64,000 nucleotides of DNA. It comes from Eopsaltria australis (Eukaryota > Chordata > Aves > Passeriformes > Petroicidae). The number at the start of each line of letters is the position of its first letter. Position 1 is the stretch's first letter. Positions 1 through 12,900 of this stretch are shown here, one piece after another. The translations under genes were made by a program, and so were the position numbers. The stretch lies in NCBI GenBank assembly GCA_034509425.1, contig JAVTVJ010000049.1, positions 2,874,001 to 2,938,000 of the forward strand. The letters run 5' to 3'. The notes under the pieces are model-generated. The model saw nothing but the letters and a program-made list of their open reading frames with translations, was not told the DNA's origin and did not search any database.

Positions 1-79
1 TGTAATAGTAGGTAAAATTATTTACTAAAAGTTATACAAACATGACTAGGAATGTTAGAAAACTGCAACCAGGTAACTC

Positions 80-782
80 CCAATATTTGTCCAGGTTGGG
101 GGATGAACAGATCAGAGCAGCCCTGCCCAGAAGGACTTGGGGGTGTTGGTGGATGACGTCCTGGACATGACCCAGCCATGTGCACCCACTGCCCAGGAAG
201 CCAAACGTGTCCTGGGCTGCATCAAAAACAGTGTGGGCAGCAGAGCAAGGGAGGGGATTCTGCCCCTGTGCCCTGCTCCTGTGAGACCCCACCTGGAACA
301 CAGCATCCATCTATGGGGTCACCAGCTCCAGGAAGGGCTGGAGCAAGTCCAGAGGATGGCCATGAAGGTGAGTACCATTCCAATGAAGACAGTCAGAGAG
401 AATCAGGCTTGTTCAGCTTGGAGAACAAAAGGCTGCTGGGAGACCTTATAACAGTCTTTCAGCACCTAAAGGAGCCCTCCAAGGAAGACGGTGACAAAGA
501 TTTTAGCACGGCCTGTTGCTATAGGGCATGGGGTAATGGTATTAAACTGAAGAAGAGTTAGTTTTGATTACGTATAGGAATGAAATTTGGGGTTTTTTTA
601 AATGAGGGTGGAAACACACTAGAACAAGCTGTCCCAAGATGTGGTAGATGCTCCATCTCTGGAAACATTCAAGGTTAGGGGCTCTAAGGATCTGATTGGT
701 GATGTCCCTGCTCATTGAAAGAGAGTTCAACTTGATGACATTTAAAAGGTCTCTTCCAACACAAACGATTTTATGATTCCAT
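80..782 (+). mobile_element. CR1 LINE fragment, 3' end of ORF2 plus 3' UTR
   Basis: This is a 5'-truncated copy of a CR1 non-LTR retrotransposon. Translation shows the C-terminal end of the CR1 reverse-transcriptase polyprotein: LGVLVDDVLDM near 137-170, RVLGCIKNSV near 205-235, VRPHLEH near 280-300 and LFSLENKRLLGDL near 410-450. The first three motifs lie in one frame and the last in another, so at least one frameshift falls between about 330 and 390. The homology then passes through the usual end of the ORF (a degraded form of the 'giving way to a valine-rich, two-Val, two-Pro' tail region around 605-680) and finishes with TTCCAACACAAACGATTTTATGATT, split here only by decay, at about 745-782. 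The copy is inactive: it lacks the endonuclease and most of the RT domain and carries frame breaks. Many substitutions suggest an old insertion. The exact 5' edge is uncertain by about 20 bases. Confidence 0.93.
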
Positions 783-2008
783 AACAACTACAGAAAACTA
801 CATTAAGATCTTATTATGCACCAAAAATTATCACAACCTTCCTACTCACAAAAGCAACATATGGGAAAAAATATTTAAGCCCTAACCCAGAAACAGGCAG
901 GTTATGAACATCAACTCTAATATTGTTTAAGGTGGGCAATTCTCACAAAATGAGGAGAAAAAACAAGCCCACAGTCAGTAGATTTACTTTGCTACTCCAG
1001 ATTGCAAAACTCTGCATGGAGTCTGCAGATTTGCAAATCAAAAGACAAAAGCTCACTGATTTAGTTTGTCAAGCTCCATATCACAGGTCATTAGATCTCA
1101 ATCGTGTATCCCTCTGTTCAACTGCAGTAATTGTTGTTTAATTAAGGGAAAACTTTGAGAAAACAATCCAATTTGGCTTTGGCATATTTACTACAAGAAG
1201 TATGAGGGAGATAGTAGCATCCTCCTCCTCCCCCAGCCAGCAGGATTTCAGCTGGAAGAAGTGCAGAATGCCCTACATTATTACTCCTTCCAGCCATGCT
1301 GAGGACTTTTAAAATTTAGCAACCCTATAGTAACTTTTTCCATCATTTAATTATCATCATTGTTAAAAAGTGGTCCCAAATTTCTGATGCAAGTATCTGT
1401 GCCTCAGCAACCAGGCTCTAATTATGCCTTTCTCTGCTGAATTTAAGTGTTTTTATTAACCACTATATACTCATATGTCGCAATCAAGTGACATTCCAAT
1501 TTTATTTCAGATAAAGTAAACAGACTGAGCTCAGTTCCTCACAGCATGATTTCTAATCTTAGGAACATGTCAATAGCTTTTTTCTTCATCTACCTCAATT
1601 TTCCAACATTCTTTAAAAATTATGGATTTCATGAGCAGTATCTCAGTGCTATATATGAAGATCTAAGACTTCTTAATTTTTTTACAGATTCAAAGATATC
1701 ATTAGTCCCTTTTTTTTCTACCAGACTGAACTATGGGAAGGAATTTGGAACAAGTTCCGCTCTGTTAAAAAAAATTATTTGGTGTGGGGAAAAGTGAAAA
1801 AAATTCTGCAGATTCAGCAAGGTAATAGCTAATTAGACAACTCAAGAGTCAGGCAATCAGCAGATTGCGCCAATGGACTGCCATTAAACATCATTCAGCA
1901 TCAATTCTTGATGGAAAGCTGTGTCTTTCCAGAGTATATCTGTCAAGAAAAATGGTGTTACTGAAGGAATACAAGTAATTTCCAGTATTAGCACACAGTG
2001 TACCTTAT
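783..2008. other. AT-rich unique sequence, no gene seen
   Basis: I see no recognisable gene or repeat. Open frames here are short (72 and 83 codons at 923-1141 and 1546-1797) and lysine-, phenylalanine- and asparagine-rich, as chance frames in AT-rich DNA are. Confidence 0.6.
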
Positions 2009-2340
2009 GGAATCACAGAATATCCTGAGTTGAAAGGAAATCACAGGAATCATAAAGTCCAGCTCTTCACCCTGCATAGGACAGCCCCAAGAGTCACACC
2101 ACGTGCCTGAGAGCATTGACTAAGTGCTTCTAGAACTCTGAGCCTTGGTGTTGTGACCACTGCCCTGGGGAGCTGTTCCAGTGTCCAACCACTCTCAAAG
2201 AACCTTTTCCTAATACCCAACCTAAACTTACCCTGACACAACTTCAGGCCATTCCCTTGGGTTCTGTCACTGGCCACCAAAGAGAAAAGATCAGTGCCTC
2301 CCCCTGTTCTTCCTCTCCTAAGGAAGCATTTGAAGTGCTT
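2009..2340 (-). mobile_element. CR1 LINE fragment, second 3'-end type
   Basis: Read on the minus strand this is the last third of a kilobase of a CR1 element. It encodes a decayed RT C-terminus with the recognisable stretch GTDLFSLVASDRTQGNGLKL followed by FRLGIRKRFF, then the 3' UTR, ending near 2009 with a sequence whose plus-strand form begins GGAATCACAGAATATCCTGA. That ending differs from the ATTCTATG tail of the copies at 80, 26588 and 61247, so it belongs to a different CR1 subfamily, the same type as the copy at 57003. A minus-strand frame of 125 codons runs through it (2050-2427), but only its middle part is CR1 and it lacks the upstream RT and endonuclease domains, so it is not a functional gene. 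Confidence 0.92.
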
Positions 2341-2493
2341 AGATGTTTTTCTGAAGTATTTCTGATTTCTTTTCCAGGATATTTTAAACAAAATATTTTT
2401 GTAGTATCCACTTGAAATTTTTTTCATCTACTTTTACTTTTTTTTTCCTAATTACTGTGAAGTTTCAAATGTCAGTATATTGTCACTGTATTT

Positions 2494-2590
2494 TATGAAT
2501 CACAAAGTCCAGTAGCTGGAAAGGAACGCGAGACAAACTAGTCAATAAGCCCTTCAAAAGGCAGGATCTGTTGAAAACAATCCTTCAAAA
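2494..2590 (-). mobile_element. Probable heavily decayed CR1 3' end
   Basis: The stretch begins ATGAATCACAAAGTCCAGTA, then reads AGCTGGAAAGGAAC, and after a gap GCAGGATCTG. This order (GAATCACAGAAT, GGAAAGGACC, a phrase like 'actagtccaa', then GCAGGATC) is that of a minus-strand CR1 tail. Divergence is high and no coding part remains. It lies only 150 bases from the copy at 2009-2340, in the same orientation, so the two could be separate insertions or a duplicated end. Confidence 0.45.
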
Positions 2591-5500
2591 TCCTAGAAAA
2601 AATATTTATTTAGGATGTTTTATGGACTCTCAAAAGGATTGAATGAATTTTCTGAGAAGTTTTACTGTCTTTTTCATCATATTAATTTTGACAATGCCTT
2701 AGCCTCTTTAGCACCATATGCAAAGCACTGAGAACTAATTCTTCATTTTCTCCATAGATTTCTTCGTTTACACATTCATTTGCCCTGCTTTTATGACATC
2801 CTACAATTTTAGAAGTTTGTTAGAATTATACTCTGTTTATGCAGATCTGCCTATACCAGAAATGAAAATGTCTAGAACTGAGCTGTTACAACTAAATAGT
2901 TAGAGCTAGCTAGAGGCACTTCAACATCCTTGTGAACCCAGTACTGCTGAGAGTTACAAAGCATTTAGCAGCCTTAATGTAGCTGTCCATTAGTTTTTCA
3001 TCTGCATCAATCTTTCACTGACTTTTCCCTGAAGCAGGCTGCCAAAAACCATTTTTTTTCTGAGCAGATATATTATGTAATTTACATGTACCTCATAAAA
3101 TCAGACTATGACTTTAAGCTTCCAAATGAAACTTATATAAGAAAAAATATCCTAGCCATGCAAAAGATTTTAAAAAGGGAAACCGGCACATACTTGTTGA
3201 AGACACAAAAGGTGAGATAATTTTATGAGATTTGGTTTTCTTTCTGTTTTGTTTGTTTTACAGTTCCGTTGTCAACCTGAACTTAAAAGCTGGTTCAGAA
3301 GTCATATGGGATCAGTTTTAACTCATCACGTATCCTCCCCGAAGACAGACTGCTGAAATCATCAGTATTGGTTCTGAGGTTTTGTTCCTTTTTCAAGGTA
3401 GATGTTTTTTTCTGACTTTGTTTTGTCAGGCCCTGTGGGAGACAAATCTAACATGACTCTAGGATTCTTAACTGGAAAATCAGATCTTATTAGGTTTTCT
3501 CTTTTTGAAATTTGAAGACATACATATTCATAAGGCCTATATGATCACAGCTTAGAAATACTTTGTAAATGAGTTCCAGTTCTGTATAAATATGAATGCA
3601 CTGGCTTAGGAGTCTCTGAATTTGGACGTAAGTGTTTTGCACAACACCAACAGAGGAATGCATCTGTGTACATCTCGTTTGTAATATAAACAGCAATAAC
3701 ACAAAATAAATAATGCATCTGCCCTACAAAGTACCTTCAAAGGCTTTTTCTGTGGTTTAGATACATGTGAATGTGGAAGGGATCGCTTACTACCACTCAG
3801 CAATGAGCTTGGTTGCTGTTGGTCAACTCAGAATGTTAATTTCTGCACAATGAAAAGTTGTCTGGATTTTCTGCTATGAAAACCTGAGTAACAGAGCTTC
3901 AGTTACCCCAGATAATGTAATGGTGTTGTGAAACTGCAAAACGACAGAACATTCTATGGTGCATTTTTCCATACCATTAATACCACAGATGTCATTCTCC
4001 CACCACTCACACAGAGAACAGGGCATAGAGGTACAGAGCACACCTGGGGAAGGGCTGAAAATAAATAACAGGAGGGATGGTGAAGGATCCTCTAAACTAG
4101 AGATTAGGCAAATCTCCTTAGGTAGAGATTAGACAAAGACCCCTAATAAGGAGTTAATTGCCAGAACAAAATCTCTTGAACATAGACTGTTTGTGAAAAG
4201 CCTCTAAAATGGGACTGGGTATCTTTCTAAAATATGAGTTTCATTTTTATCAGTGTCACAATTTGAACTTTGCAGCAGAAATTTTGCTATCTCAGTCAGA
4301 AAATATTATTATAGAGTTACCTTGTGTCCTTTAAAAGGGCAGACCTTTGGCTTTCCCCTAAAAGAGCAGAAATGTAGCAGTATGTCAAACTCTTTTCCAA
4401 GAGGGTGCAGGAATTAAAGAAAAAAAAAGCCACCAGACATGCATATCCACACACAAAAGGACATGTAGCAGAAAATCTCCAGGTGTGCTTTCATCCTAAA
4501 TTACTTTTACTGCAAGAAAGAGGAAAAAAGTAACCTAATAAAGCATTGTAATGGAAGGAAGTAGACAGGGGGTCTATGGAAAATATTGAAGATTATTCTA
4601 AAGTCCATGAACTAGAAGGAAAAATTAGTGTGTGTTTGATTCTTTTCCCTTTAAAGGTACATTGATATTCCTGTGGAAGTTTTACAGAATACCTCACAGA
4701 CCAGAATGAATTCAAAAATTCAGAGTATCTTGTGAGGACATTTCATTTTGACAATGTGTGTTATTTGCTTCTGACCCATTTTTCATAATACTCATTTCCT
4801 GGCTTTTGATGAGTACTAGTTTAACTGACATCTTTTATCTTTCTGAAATTTATATGCATGAAATTATATATGATAATATTGTGGACCAGTGGAATAGATG
4901 AATGTTCTCCATGATATTTTTCTCCTTGTAGCCTTCTTAACCCAGAATAACTGCTTCATTTTACAAGTCCCACTAAACATCCATTTCTGCTTTTTGTTTG
5001 AAAGCTAGTGACTTAACTAATTCTCTGTCACTAATAGAGTCTTAATAGCAACACAAAAACATGAATTTGTGAAATTGCCAACAAATGGAATTCTTCTTTG
5101 CATGGCAGATGAGACTATCTTTACACTTCTTAAGCTCACCTGGGTTTCCATCAAAGGCAACTGAGCAGTGGGTGCTGAGTCAGGACCAATGATCCAAAGT
5201 GCCGCAGGGAGAGGATCAAGGGTTGATTTGAACACATGATGTGGATAATTGAAGGTTGGTTTCTCAACCACTTTTGATTGAATTGCTAGGTGCCCCTGAA
5301 ATTAATGTAATACTTAATGTTAGTCACTAATGTAGTTAAGAATCAGTTGCAACAGAAGGAAAGGTCTAAGGAAATAAAAGCTATTGCTAGCACTCAAGAG
5401 CAAGAGAAAGAGAGAGATCTCTGAAATTATGGTGACATTCAGGGTAACTATGTGTTTCAGTAAACATACAAAATGAGGTAGCACACCACAGGGGAGTTCA

Positions 5501-6934
5501 CTTTCACCATGATCTCCATAAGAACTTTCTATAATTAAGAAAATAAATCACAGTTAGTCAACCTCCAAGCAGCTTTGCAATGTCTTTCAACTTACTGCAT
5601 TTATAAAACTGGCCAATGTTCAGTTGTTTCATTTAGTGACACTTTAATTCAAACAAGATCTTTGAAGAATTTTCTTCTTGTTTTGGTACATATTTGAAGT
5701 ATTTCATCAAAAAACTCTCTGGGAGCTCATGTCATGTTAGCTGCAAATTAAAAGAAGTTACTTGACAGCGCCAAATCAGACCATTTTTATTAAATTTGCT
5801 CTTAAACACTAGGGCAACAAAGAGAACAGACTAAAGCCAAAACCTAATCCTTAAAAGGCATGTAATTAAAATTGCCACAACATGCTTAATTTCCAGTCTT
5901 CCCCAATGTATTTACTGTGTGCAGTCCTTTTCCCTATGTGCTCTGTTACACATATGGGAACATACATAATTTGAAACTGTTATTCTGTACATATTAACAA
6001 TACTTTTCTGATTTTTTTGTTTTAGGATCTGTGTCAGTGTTCTTCACTGGTATATTACAGTGGTGGATACTTCACTAATCAAGTGAGGCAGTGAAACCTT
6101 AAGCAGTGATTCATCTTACTTATGACGCTCATCATGTGTACTGTGGTGGTGTTAGCTATCCTGAGCACATCCAGGACTGAAATCCAGCCAACTAGGATGT
6201 CTAAAATTAAATTAATTTCCTAACTTGCTCATGCAAATTCTGCACAAACTATAATGCCCTGTTTCACTCTCCTCAGCTCATCAGTTGATCAATTAACTAA
6301 TTGGTAAAAGCACATCAAAACCAGCACTATTAAAGAGGCAGTGAACTTGATGACCCCTGTAACAGCCAGGAATCCTTGAACATTTCTCTGGGACTCAAAT
6401 TTAGTGAAATAGTAACAATGCATGAGCAGTTGACACTACTTGTAAGTCAATGTATTCAGCTGAACTGAGCTGTATAAATGTAAAAAACAGGAAAACGTAA
6501 AAATTTCTCACCTAGTTCCAGTTTCCCCAGACCACGGACAAGAGAAACAACATGACACAATTTCACACTTTCTAGTTGTCTGTCTTTACAGTAGATCAGA
6601 CTTGGAGAATGTTACTGAGGATTCCACATTTCTGTGAGCACCTTCCTCATCCTCCGGGCTTTGTGACTGTTCTTTGCTGGCACTTGTTCCTGCAAAGATT
6701 TTGAGATGTTAATAAAAATCTTGTCTGATCTCTTCGCTACAGATCTCAAAGGATTTCTGAGGTTCAGTAAATTCCCCAATCCCCACTTCCCATATGGGTT
6801 TACAGCAAAGCAAAGCACACCTTTCTCAGAAAGTTACATTACTTGAAGTGTGAGGGAGAATTTCCAGAAAGCCCTTAAGCTTCAGGCACCAACAGGTGTA
6901 TATATAAAAGATAGAACAATCTTTTTAAGTATCT
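2591..6934. other. AT-rich unique sequence, no gene seen
   Basis: No gene or interspersed repeat is recognisable. The only local structure I note is the small direct repeat at 4098-4137. Open frames up to 84 codons (5017-5271, minus) show no family motif. Confidence 0.55.
4098..4137. repeat. Small tandem duplication, 25-bp unit
   Basis: The 15-mer TAGAGATTAGGCAAA at 4098-4112 recurs as TAGAGATTAGACAAA at 4123-4137, 14 of 15 identical, with a start-to-start distance of 25 bases. It looks like a replication-slippage duplication. Confidence 0.75.
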
Positions 6935-6965
6935 CTTTAGTTTGACTAAATTAGTTAAACTAAAG
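6935..6965. repeat. 31-bp near-perfect palindrome
   Basis: The left arm CTTTAGTTTGACTAA (6935-6949) and right arm TTAGTTAAACTAAAG (6951-6965) are reverse complements at 14 of 15 positions around a single central A at 6950. The one mismatch would be a G-T wobble in RNA. A further TTTAGTTT occurs just downstream at about 6970-6977. The sequence could form a cruciform or a tight hairpin, or hold a dimer-binding site. I see no transposon around it. Confidence 0.9.
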
Positions 6966-9900
6966 CTGTTTTAGTTTACCAGCATGCTCTTCCTGGTAAT
7001 TGCATTTTGTTTTCTTCTCCTCCAACAGCAATTTCCTCCAGGAAAAAAAAAGTAGCCCCTCAGAAGCTGTGCCTGCTCTCGTCTTTTTCGAACTCCATGC
7101 CTATCCCTTTCCTCCAGTCCCTTAACACTTTCAGTTTCTTAGAGACCATAAAAAGCACTGTTACAAACAGGCAGGCACCCCAGTGGAGAAAATAAGTTGC
7201 AATCAGAGCATTTCTGACAGCAGGATAATGACAGAGGAGTGGGTTTATCATACACTCATAGAAAACTCTGCAAGAATTGTATCTGACGAAAAATGAAGAG
7301 TGACCCTGTGCTCCTTTCAATGTGGTGATCATGTCAGAAACTCCTGGGGTATCAAAATTCCTTAGAGAAATGCAGCTTTCAAGATCTGTTGTGTGGGGGG
7401 CATGCTTTACTGCTACTAAGCCAGGTACCCCACTTGTTCAAATGGGACTGCAAAGTATCTGTGATACCTGATACTGCTAAGACACAAAGAATGGAGACTT
7501 TTCATACGAAGGATTCACATCCAATAAAAGGATTACATCTCTCACACTTCTCACATACAATTCCTCTTAAGCTAGGTGCGTTTTTTACATTTGGGGAGAG
7601 TTATAAGATCTCATGGATATCATAAGAATGCTTATCCTATACAAGTTCTGTTTCCTTATTAGTAATTTTTAATTCAGAGGACAATTTTCTGCAAATGCCA
7701 CAGAATATTGAACACCAAGCCAAACATTTTTCTATTAAGAAATAAAGAGAACTTTTCTCTTAAAATTTGAAAATACAGAAATCTTGTCACTCACTTCCTT
7801 TTCCTTCGGAAAAAATTTATGGTAAATTAAAACAGGATAATAAAGTTATACTCTGTAAAACTGTTAAGCTGATAAGTAAAAAAACTATTTCCAAGCATTT
7901 TTTTCCCTGACAAAATGGAGCTTTCATCAAGGAAAGAACTTATATTCTGCAAAAATATCAAAGTTGCAAGTATCAGATTTTTCTTTTTTCCTCTTTTTAT
8001 TTTAAAGATTTTTAGTGTCATCTTTTTTGTCTTTTTTTTTTCAAACTTAACATAGGTAACTAGTTTATAAACTCCTTCTTTTGTTTATTAAGGATTAGTT
8101 AATTTTTCAGCATATTAACACATGTTGTTAATACCAGCAGCTGTCTAGAAATTAAGAAATCACTAAAAATAAAGTTATTGAGTTCATCTTCTGGTAAAAG
8201 ACAGGAAGGTAGTGTCTTTCCCCACATAAAAACTAAACAAAAATATTGCAAATACAATGACATATATCTTAAGTAGTCACATTGAAAATGTTGTTCCTCA
8301 TGCAAAATTAATTTTTTTAAACAATTTAAGGTATTATTTTTAGTGTCTCACAATCTACTCATCTAATTGATCCAACCAATGATAATCACAGCCCATCTGC
8401 TTCCTTCAAACTCCCTTTAAAGGGTATCAGCACACTTCAGCTGCACTATGCCACAGTTTCTAAGGCAACCAGTATGTGAAGCAGGCAGAAGCTGTGCTTA
8501 TTCACATTAAAATATTCTCCTGCCAGAAAAACCCTACAAAATAATGTATATCAAAAGCTACACTTTTGCATGCAAGAAATATATATGAAAGAACTTTGAA
8601 GGAGGGGGAAATTAATGTTCTATTTTTATTTCTGTCCTTTCTTTTTGAAAATACTTTTATGTTTGTGGAATAAGGAAATAGAGGTTTCATATGACACAAG
8701 ATAAATAGGTAGTATTCAGGGCAAGTTTTGAAGATATCCAAGTCTGCAGTAGATATAGAAGTTGCTTCCTGAAAGTACCTGCTATGCACAGTCACAGATT
8801 TATGTCCATAGGCAAAGTTTCTCACATGCTCACTGCGTGATGTCAGCTTGGACTGCCCTATAACTGTCAGGCTATTCTGTATTGTGTGACCTGAGAAACC
8901 CTCCCCAAAACCCAGGTCTGGATACCTTCAAGACTGGGGGGAAAATAAAGCCCCATCCCCTTCCTCAGGCTCATTTTTTTCTCAGAAAAGCATGACTGGT
9001 ACTTTTAATCTAAATATTTTGCCATTTTTCTTATACTGAAATTATTCAGCAGTTATATTCTTCTAAGAAGACAAAAAATACAAGGTTTCTGAAAGGTTTG
9101 AGAGGGTACCAGATAGAATCAGAAGATTTGCCAAACACAAAACCAACTCTATGTCTTTCAGCAATATTCACAAAACATTCTGCCCTAATTTCTAATTCAT
9201 TTCAACATAACAAATATAAAACCTCTCCCTCTTTTACTGCTTTCACCAAATGCAAAACCAATTAGAATTCTGTGGAGGAATAGAGCCTCTGGGGTTATTG
9301 CAGGTGAATAATATGTTTTGATGAATTAGCTGAAATATTAATGTAGCAGAAATAATCACATCGCATGCTGAAGGCTGAGACACTAATTGTGTCTTGCATC
9401 TTTATACACAGCTGACACTATTTAAAAAGGCAAATAGCACAGCTTTGAGGAGGAAAAAATCCCTTACTGGGAAAATAGGAAACTTCTTCCAGTCTGAATG
9501 AGGCTGCCGGGAGAGCTCGCCTTTGGAATAGTCCCCCCTATAGTGAAATGTTAGCAGTTTTGTTCAAATCTAGACAGAAATTTTACTGTGAAACAAAGTG
9601 CATCAGAAGTGGTAGATTATTGAGCTCCAAATTATTAGTTTGGTCTGCCATGTTTCTTCCCACTTGAAAGATTTATTCTGCTTTAAGCACTGAGGAGAGG
9701 ATTTGCTTGCCTGCTTCCAAATTATTCATACAAGCCTCCTTTTCTGGTTGGTAGAGAAACTGGCATTTATAGAAAACAATTTATCTGCACAGTTTTAGCC
9801 CTGTCAGAGAAGTGGAGTTACATCCTACTCTTCCCTGTTTCTCTCCACTGATTGTAACGGAAGCACAGACATCTGGCTCAAGTGCAGACATCTATGTTTC

Positions 9901-12900
9901 ATCAGGCAAATCATCCTCCCCTTAAGATCATGATCTACTTTCTTTTCTTAGTATATTCCTGTCCTCAGAAAATTATTAGTCTGGGCAGTGTAAAATTACT
10001 GCCTGAGTTACAGGGAACTTGTATAGAGTAACATACTTAAGAGAAGCCCTGCAGTGAGGGGTAAAATACAGCCATTTCTGACCTTGTATCAATGAAGCAG
10101 AGAAAGACTCAAGATTGTGGCTATCAGATTGCTGAATTTTCTACACTGAACCTCAGGAACCTGGCAGCCAGTTGCAATTCTGATTTGCATCCCAAAATTT
10201 ACAAACGCCACGGTCAAATTAACCCATTAACTGTACACAGCCAGTTGTGCCCCAACTCACCTTTTTCCTTGCAAAATCAATCTAATCCAGACTTGAGAAC
10301 AAGGATCCACATAATCCGGGCCATCCAGAATCAGAAATTATTTTAATGTAAAAGAAAAAGGAAAAGCACATTTCCCCAAAGATAACTAAGGAAACCCATG
10401 GATAAACATTTTCTATTATTAGGTGTTGTAGCATTTTCTAAGCATAGAGATGCAACACAGTGAAAGAACAACCAATTTCTAATACTTTAACTTTTTCCCA
10501 GTGTGTGCTGTTAGATTCACTGAAAAGGAGTGTTTATTCTCGGCCACGTGAAAGATTTGCATGCTTCAAGCTTTCAGCGCCCACTTGTTATGTGAATTCT
10601 GCTCAGATCAATCAGATGGAAACTCCTTGCATAGTTCACTCCTTAGGATTCCAGGCTGTCCAGAAGGATCAGATTAGATGATTCTGTAAATATTTTAAGT
10701 TACAAAACTTAAAGTATAAATAAATTTTTCTTAAATACTGTATAGTGACACACAGTCTTGACTAACACAGTCACAGGAAAACAAGAATACAGTTTATTTG
10801 CACTTAGATTATGCTCTTAGCAAAGCCTGTCTCATCAGATTTTTGCCACAGACTAAATAAACATTGTCATCAAACTAATGGCATTTGATACAGCTATGCT
10901 AGGTGTGGAGGAGCTGTCCAGCACTTTTGTAGCTCAGATTAGAGATTAATTCCAATCAGTTGCCTTACCAGTCAAGCTCAGAATGATAGAAAGGTGCCAG
11001 AAAGTTCTCTTTCTGTGAGTCAAGTTGAATTCTGACACAGCAGTTTCTAGTCCACAATAATTGTTACACATCTGAGTTTTCACTTACAGAGGCTGAAGTG
11101 TTGAAAAGCAATGAACATTTTGTAGCTTGCCTGTGTGAAGAAGCAGGATGAAAGCACTTAGAGCTCCAAAATTCAATATAGTGTCACCTTAAAACTGCAA
11201 ATGATAGAACTGGAGAAGTTGTACTGCAGCTACACATCATTTTTATCAATAGGTCTCATGGGCTTCTAGTAGCTGTAGATGGGTACATAGATTAGGATGA
11301 CTCTGCTGCCTCTTGCATCAGTGGTTCCATTTGAGATGACTGCTTACATAAGCTGGAGGAAAAAACTAATCTGCTGTGCAACGTGAGAGTACATCAACAG
11401 CAATCAAACAAAAGTAAGAGAAACTAGAGTGAAAACAGTGCAAGCAGTAATAGTGTAGGAGAGTGTTATTCTTCTAAGTAGTTAAAAAATGTAGAAGGGA
11501 ATAATTTCCCATGGAATACATATTTTGGAGTGGAATTTTTATTTTTGTACAAGCATGATAATTACCATTATAAATTGTACACAAGCTTGGTGGACATCGC
11601 ATAATTATCTCCTTAAAATGTAAACAAATATCTGCTAAACTGCATATGCAGCCCTTTAGGCTTCTATAAATACCGTAATAACAGCAGAATTTCACTTAAA
11701 CAAATATAGCTGGCTATCTGCAGTTACTGTTGTTTCAAAGCTTTCATCGTGGAAACACAGTTCAAAAAGTTACACCCACATGCACCCACTGAAAACACAG
11801 CCGTTTTATGCAATAATAGATTCGACTTTTGAATATTCTAAAGGAATATCTCAAGCAAACAAACCAGGCTAACAATTATTTCATAAATCAGACTAAGCCT
11901 GTGCTTTAAGCTTTACATGAAACCAGTTGTTATGCCCACACCCATCAAGAAACGCTTTTGACTCAGATAGTTGCTCTTCTTCCATACATCTTCCTTGTTT
12001 CTAGGGGCAAACCATCTACCTTTTAACAATGTAGTTCCACTTTGCAGAGAATTGTACATGTAGACTCAAGTTTTCCTATTCCTTAGCATCTCTCCCTACT
12101 CCTGTTTTCACTAAAACATTGGATGGGCTGTTGGAGGGCTGCGAGCTTAAGATGTCATTGCAAGGGTAGCCATTACTATTGTTCAGAAAGTGGACACTGG
12201 AAAAGCCAGATTTACATCAGAACCCTTAGGCCAAGCAATTTGTGGGTAGCACTGATGCATTGTGAAGGGAGCACTAGTGCAGTCATATGAGATGTACAAC
12301 ATGAAATAAAATAAATGTAGAAATTAGCAACCTTGCAATATTTTCAAACAAAGAGCAAGTGACTTCATATCACCTCAAGCTGATAACCAATGGCACTAGC
12401 TGCTTAACTAATCACAGGGTGATTTTTATGCTGTGACTCCTGTGACTTCTGTGCATAGGGTTTGCTGATAGTGTTTCTGCTTCTTTTCAAATTGAAGTGT
12501 TACCTGCTTTTATTGGGGAAAAAGCCCACAACTCAACACACCTGTGTACCACCTTGCACACCTCTGCACTTTGTGAATAAGTAAAATGAAAAGATGCTAT
12601 AAAAAAATAAAAAAAAACAGTAAATATGAATATTCATGCATTGTTATCCCTTTCCTTTTGTTTCTTTTACTGCATGCATAAAAACGTGCATGCTTATTTG
12701 CTTTTTGATTCATAGCTGTGAAGAGCAAGTTCAATGACTCACTGTTCCCACGCAGTAAAATCTACATTCTTTATGTTCCTGACTTTCCACACTTGCACAC
12801 ACCAGCTAACATGTATGGAGTCAATCACAGATGCATCAATCAATCTTTTGTATATAACAGTGGTTATTTGTCCAAGATGTCCAAGGTGTTATTTAACACC

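Noticed and set aside
10640..10690. CR1-like tail words (CAGATTAGATGATTCTGT)
   Set aside because: The match is limited to a short phrase without the rest of the CR1 3' UTR.
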